From assembly GCA_027484315.1 (NCBI GenBank), contig JAIXTE010000012.1, forward strand, positions 1 through 36,014: DNA of 36,014 nt, read 5' to 3'. A model generated the notes under the pieces. That model saw nothing but the letters and a program-made list of their open reading frames with translations. It did no database searches and was not told the DNA's origin. Position 1 is the stretch's first letter. Every line of letters begins with the position of its first letter. Shown piece by piece: positions 33,289-36,014 of the stretch. A program made the translations under genes and the position numbers. Source of the stretch: Burkholderiales bacterium. Its GTDB lineage: Bacteria; Pseudomonadota; Gammaproteobacteria; Burkholderiales; Burkholderiaceae_B.

Positions 33289-33845
33289 AACGACTTTTTG
33301 ATCTTCTAATTGCGATTCCCTTGGGATTGATACTGCTACCACTTGCACTGACCACGGCACTGGCGGTCAAGCTGACATCAAAAGGGCCGGCCCTTTACTG
33401 GAGCAATCGCGTCGGCCGCAACAACGAAATTTTCAGAATGCCCAAGTTTCGCAGCATGAGGGTAGACACCCCTGCTGTGGCCACACACCTCTTGAACAAC
33501 CCAGATGCCTATCTCACTCCAATTGGCCCCTTTATCCGAAAATCAAGCCTGGACGAGTTACCTCAACTTTGGAGCATCTTGATTGGTGACATGAGCTTCG
33601 TGGGACCGAGACCGGCACTTTACAACCAAGACGACTTGATCGCACTGCGCACAGAAAAAGGGGTCCACAAGATTCTGCCCGGCTTGACTGGCTGGGCCCA
33701 AGTTAACGGCAGGGATGAACTTCCAATTCCGGAGAAAGTACGCTTGGACGCCGAGTATTTGTCGCGCCAGTCTATTGCCTTTGACGTGAGAATCATGATC
33801 ATGACAGCACGTAAGGTCATTCAACGTGAGGGTGTTTCGCACTAA
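33285..33845 (+). CDS. Monotopic polyprenyl-phosphate phosphosugar transferase (PglC/WreU/WcaJ-C type)
   Basis: This 186-residue enzyme starts at the ATG overlapping the previous stop (ATGA at 33285-33288); the longer frame from 33210 is a false extension. An N-terminal re-entrant hydrophobic helix (residues ~5-27) is followed by the bacterial sugar transferase core: KFRSMRVDT, then SSLDELPQLWSILIGDMSFVG with the Asp90-Glu91 catalytic dyad, then LPGLTGWAQVNGRDELPI. It transfers a phosphosugar from a UDP-sugar to undecaprenyl phosphate. Placed between the WbpV-like reductase and WbpM, it most likely uses UDP-D-QuiNAc, as in the WreU system. It is a second initiating enzyme, unrelated to the polytopic one at 10558. 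Confidence 0.93.
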   Translation: MKRLFDLLIAIPLGLILLPLALTTALAVKLTSKGPALYWSNRVGRNNEIFRMPKFRSMRVDTPAVATHLLNNPDAYLTPIGPFIRKSSLDELPQLWSILIGDMSFVGPRPALYNQDDLIALRTEKGVHKILPGLTGWAQVNGRDELPIPEKVRLDAEYLSRQSIAFDVRIMIMTARKVIQREGVSH

Positions 33846-33859
33846 GCGATCTGGCTGAT

Positions 33860-35800
33860 ATGGGCAAACTTGCAAATCAGGTATTGGATTTACCACGTGT
33901 CGCCAAACGGGTGTTGGTGGTTTCTGTGGACATTGCATTGTGCGTATTCACGGTTTGGCTTGCTTTTTATCTTCGCCTTGATCAATGGATCAGGCTAGAC
34001 CCGGCAGCCTATTGGGATCCACATACGGCAGCTGTTGTCAGTGTTGCAGTTGCTATTCCAATATTCGTTCTGAATGGCTTCTACCGAGCCATTTTCCGTT
34101 ATTCCGGTTGGCCGGCGATGACGACCATTGGAACGGGTATCGGAATATATACCTTTGTGTACGCCACAATTTTCACGATTGTAGGCATCACCGGCGTACC
34201 CCGTACCATCGGATTGATTCAACCGATGCTGTTGCTTTTGGCCGTGGGCGCTAGCCGATTGCTCGCTCGTTATTGGCTTGGGGGTTTGTATCAAAGCATT
34301 CTGTTCAAGGCAAAACTTCCAAAAGTATTGATTTACGGAGCAGGTAACACGGGGCGTCAGTTGGCTGGCGCATTGGCCAACAGCCGTGAAATGCGTGTTG
34401 TCGGCTTTCTTGATGACAACCCCACTCTTCACCAGCAGACACTGAACGGGTTAACGATTTATAGCCCAGCAGATTTGCCAAACGTTGTGGCCACTTTACA
34501 AATCAACACGATACTGTTGGCCTTTCCATCAGCCAGTCGACGACGCAGAAACGAAATTTTAAACACAATCAAGCACCGAGGAGTCTCGGTGAGGACCTTG
34601 CCCAAAGTGGCAGAAATCGCATCGGGGAAAGTCAGTATTTCTGATCTTCGGGAATTGGATATTGATGACCTTCTGGGCAGGGACCCTGTACAACCAGATG
34701 CGCAGCTCATGGCAAAACACAATTCCGGAAAGCGGGTGCTGGTAACTGGTGCAGGCGGATCAATTGGAAGTGAACTGTGCAGGCAAATTATCTTGCTGCA
34801 GCCAGAAGCCCTGCTGTTGGTTGAGCAGAATGAATATGCGCTGTACAACATCTTTCATGAACTGGAAGAAGAGTTAAAAATGCTCGAAACGGGATCGTCT
34901 ATCCGATTGGTTCCCTTGCTGGGGAGTGTCAGAGACCAGGACCGAATGAAAAGTATCTTGAGCTCTTGGCAACCGGAAACGATTTATCATGCGGCTGCCT
35001 ACAAACATGTACCCCTGGTAGAACACAATTTGACAGAGGGTCTGAAAAACAATTTGTTTGGCACCATCACCACCGCCAGACTTGCAGAACAGTGTGGTGT
35101 CAAGAACTTCGTGCTCATTAGTACTGACAAAGCAGTACGCCCTACCAATGTAATGGGTGCTACAAAAAGACTCGCGGAAATGGCGTTGCAAGCGTTAGCC
35201 GCAAGGGAAACACAAACCCGTTTTTGCATGGTGCGTTTTGGAAATGTACTGGGTTCGTCTGGTTCGGTCGTACCCCGGTTTCGCCAGCAGATTCGAGACG
35301 GGGGCCCCATCACACTCACGGACCTTGAGATGACCCGTTATTTCATGACGATCCCCGAGGCAGCGCAACTGGTGATTCAAGCGGGTGCCATGGCCAAAGG
35401 TGGCGATGTATTCCTGCTCGACATGGGAGAACCTGTTCGTATTTTTGACTTGGCAAAACGAATGGTGGAGTTGTCTGGCCTCGAGGTTCAAAGTGAGACC
35501 AATCCTGATGGAGACATCAGGATTGAAATCACAGGCCTGCGACCAGGAGAGAAGCTTTACGAAGAACTCCTGATCGGAGAAAACCCCAAGCAAACGGAGC
35601 ACCCCAGAATCATGAAAGGAGAGGAACGGTTTCTATTGCTAGACAAACTCGAGCCCGAGTTGTTTGCCTTGAACGAGGCCTTGGATAAAAACGATCTGCC
35701 CAAACTACGCAGTCTGTTAGTGCAGTTAGTTGAGGGATACAAACCTTCAACCGAATTGTTTGATTGGGTGCAGGATGCCCCACCAATCAAATTGGACTAG
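33860..35800 (+). CDS. wbpM: WbpM-type membrane UDP-GlcNAc 4,6-dehydratase
   Basis: This 646-residue protein has four N-terminal membrane segments in residues ~15-140. A first Rossmann-like domain (IYGAGNTGRQLAGAL) lies near 155, and a C-terminal SDR domain starts near 290 (VLVTGAGGSIGSELCRQI). The active site has STDKAVRPTNVMGATKR, with Met ~432 and Lys ~436 in place of Tyr-x3-Lys, as in WbpM and CapD. It converts UDP-GlcNAc to UDP-2-acetamido-4-keto-2,6-dideoxy-D-glucose at the membrane. The neighbouring reductase could then give UDP-D-QuiNAc. It starts 14 bases after the transferase and ends the plus-strand operon. Its 3' end overlaps a convergent gene by 14 bases. Confidence 0.95.
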   Translation: MGKLANQVLDLPRVAKRVLVVSVDIALCVFTVWLAFYLRLDQWIRLDPAAYWDPHTAAVVSVAVAIPIFVLNGFYRAIFRYSGWPAMTTIGTGIGIYTFVYATIFTIVGITGVPRTIGLIQPMLLLLAVGASRLLARYWLGGLYQSILFKAKLPKVLIYGAGNTGRQLAGALANSREMRVVGFLDDNPTLHQQTLNGLTIYSPADLPNVVATLQINTILLAFPSASRRRRNEILNTIKHRGVSVRTLPKVAEIASGKVSISDLRELDIDDLLGRDPVQPDAQLMAKHNSGKRVLVTGAGGSIGSELCRQIILLQPEALLLVEQNEYALYNIFHELEEELKMLETGSSIRLVPLLGSVRDQDRMKSILSSWQPETIYHAAAYKHVPLVEHNLTEGLKNNLFGTITTARLAEQCGVKNFVLISTDKAVRPTNVMGATKRLAEMALQALAARETQTRFCMVRFGNVLGSSGSVVPRFRQQIRDGGPITLTDLEMTRYFMTIPEAAQLVIQAGAMAKGGDVFLLDMGEPVRIFDLAKRMVELSGLEVQSETNPDGDIRIEITGLRPGEKLYEELLIGENPKQTEHPRIMKGEERFLLLDKLEPELFALNEALDKNDLPKLRSLLVQLVEGYKPSTELFDWVQDAPPIKLD

Positions 35801-36014
35801 CTTTTTTCTTGAGTGTCTCAGCCAAAGCGAGCCCAATGATCACAGCAAAAAACAGACTCTCAGAAAAGTCGTAGTGAAAGGAATTGATCAGATTGTTTGT
35901 CAGGTACACCACGATTGCCAACCAAGCAATCACATTGCCGGGCATGGTCTTCAATATCGCGACAATCATCACAAGATAAAGGCCTAAAGCGACAAACCCG
36001 CCCTGCAAAAGCAA
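35787..36014 (-). CDS. O-antigen polymerase/ligase-like membrane protein, C-terminal part
   Basis: About 75 C-terminal residues are visible and the frame is open to the right edge, so the start lies outside. Three hydrophobic stretches occur: GGFVALGLYLVMIVAI, then VIAWLAIVVYLTNNLIN, then LFFAVIIGLALAE. They end in a short basic tail. The pattern resembles the C-terminus of O-antigen ligase (WaaL) or Wzy family proteins, and a Wzy polymerase is otherwise missing from the window. The name is tentative because only the tail is seen. It overlaps the wbpM end by 14 bases in a convergent arrangement. Confidence 0.6.
   Translation of the reverse strand: MLLQGGFVALGLYLVMIVAILKTMPGNVIAWLAIVVYLTNNLINSFHYDFSESLFFAVIIGLALAETLKKKASPI

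Noticed and set aside
1..36014. CRISPR arrays, insertion sequences, tRNA or rRNA genes
   Set aside because: I found no regularly spaced repeats, no transposase-like protein and no tRNA or rRNA pattern by reading. Short tRNA genes could only be excluded fully with a dedicated search.

Overview
The window is a surface-polysaccharide locus of a Gram-negative bacterium, carrying an O-antigen or capsule cluster next to an exopolysaccharide assembly cluster. The enzymes match Wbp/Wbj/Wbv O-antigen systems, and the outer-membrane proteins match the YjbEFGH (GfcABCD) family. Coding sequence is of moderate GC and tightly packed, with many ATGA stop/start overlaps. I think a betaproteobacterium of the Burkholderiales (Limnobacter-like) is most likely, but this rests on gene style and no rRNA marker is present. 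I see no tRNA, rRNA, transposase or CRISPR array.

Layout. (1) 1-2899, plus strand: three glycosyltransferases, the first cut by the window edge. (2) 2922-11676, minus strand, read right to left: a polytopic MraY/WecA-type phosphosugar transferase, a large SLBB export protein, Wzz, a tiny Gly/Ala-rich secreted protein (GfcA/YjbE-like), a rho-independent terminator, a YjbF/GfcB lipoprotein and a GfcC-GfcD (YjbG-YjbH) fusion. (3) 11677-12150: a 474-base non-coding stretch with several hairpins and an ops-like element, probably the leader of block 2. (4) 12151-16208, minus strand: tviB/wbpA, wbpB, wbpD and wbpE for a 2,3-diacetamido-uronic acid. (5) 16372-17918, plus strand: a second acyltransferase plus Gfo/Idh oxidoreductase pair. 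(6) 17927-22573, minus strand: a glycosyltransferase, the Wzx flippase and an asparagine-synthase-like amidotransferase. (7) 22695-25692, plus strand: a sugar dehydratase/decarboxylase, a DegT aminotransferase and an N-formyltransferase. (8) 25697-28026, minus strand: WbpI-type 2-epimerase and a glycosyltransferase. (9) 28120-35800, plus strand: WbuB-type glycosyltransferase, an L-sugar pathway (WbvR-, WbjB- and WbjD-like), a 4-ketoreductase, a monotopic phosphosugar transferase and WbpM. (10) 35787-36014, minus strand: the C-terminus of a polymerase- or ligase-like membrane protein.

How they work together. WbpA-B-E-D with WbpI form a complete route from UDP-GlcNAc to UDP-ManNAc3NAcA. The amidotransferase could turn a uronic acid into a uronamide. 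WbjB/WbvR/WbjD-like enzymes would make a 6-deoxy-L-HexNAc (L-RhaNAc or L-QuiNAc). WbpM plus the reductase would make UDP-D-QuiNAc, and the small transferase could load it on undecaprenyl phosphate. The dehydratase-aminotransferase-formyltransferase trio would add an N-formylated 4-amino sugar. Six glycosyltransferases and Wzx would assemble and flip the unit. Two different initiating transferases, and export machinery separate from the Wzx region, suggest two polysaccharides or a shared system.

Most noteworthy are the GfcC-GfcD fusion, the terminator after the GfcA-like gene, the split-ArnA-like formylation module with a replaced catalytic Asn, and the structured 474-base leader.
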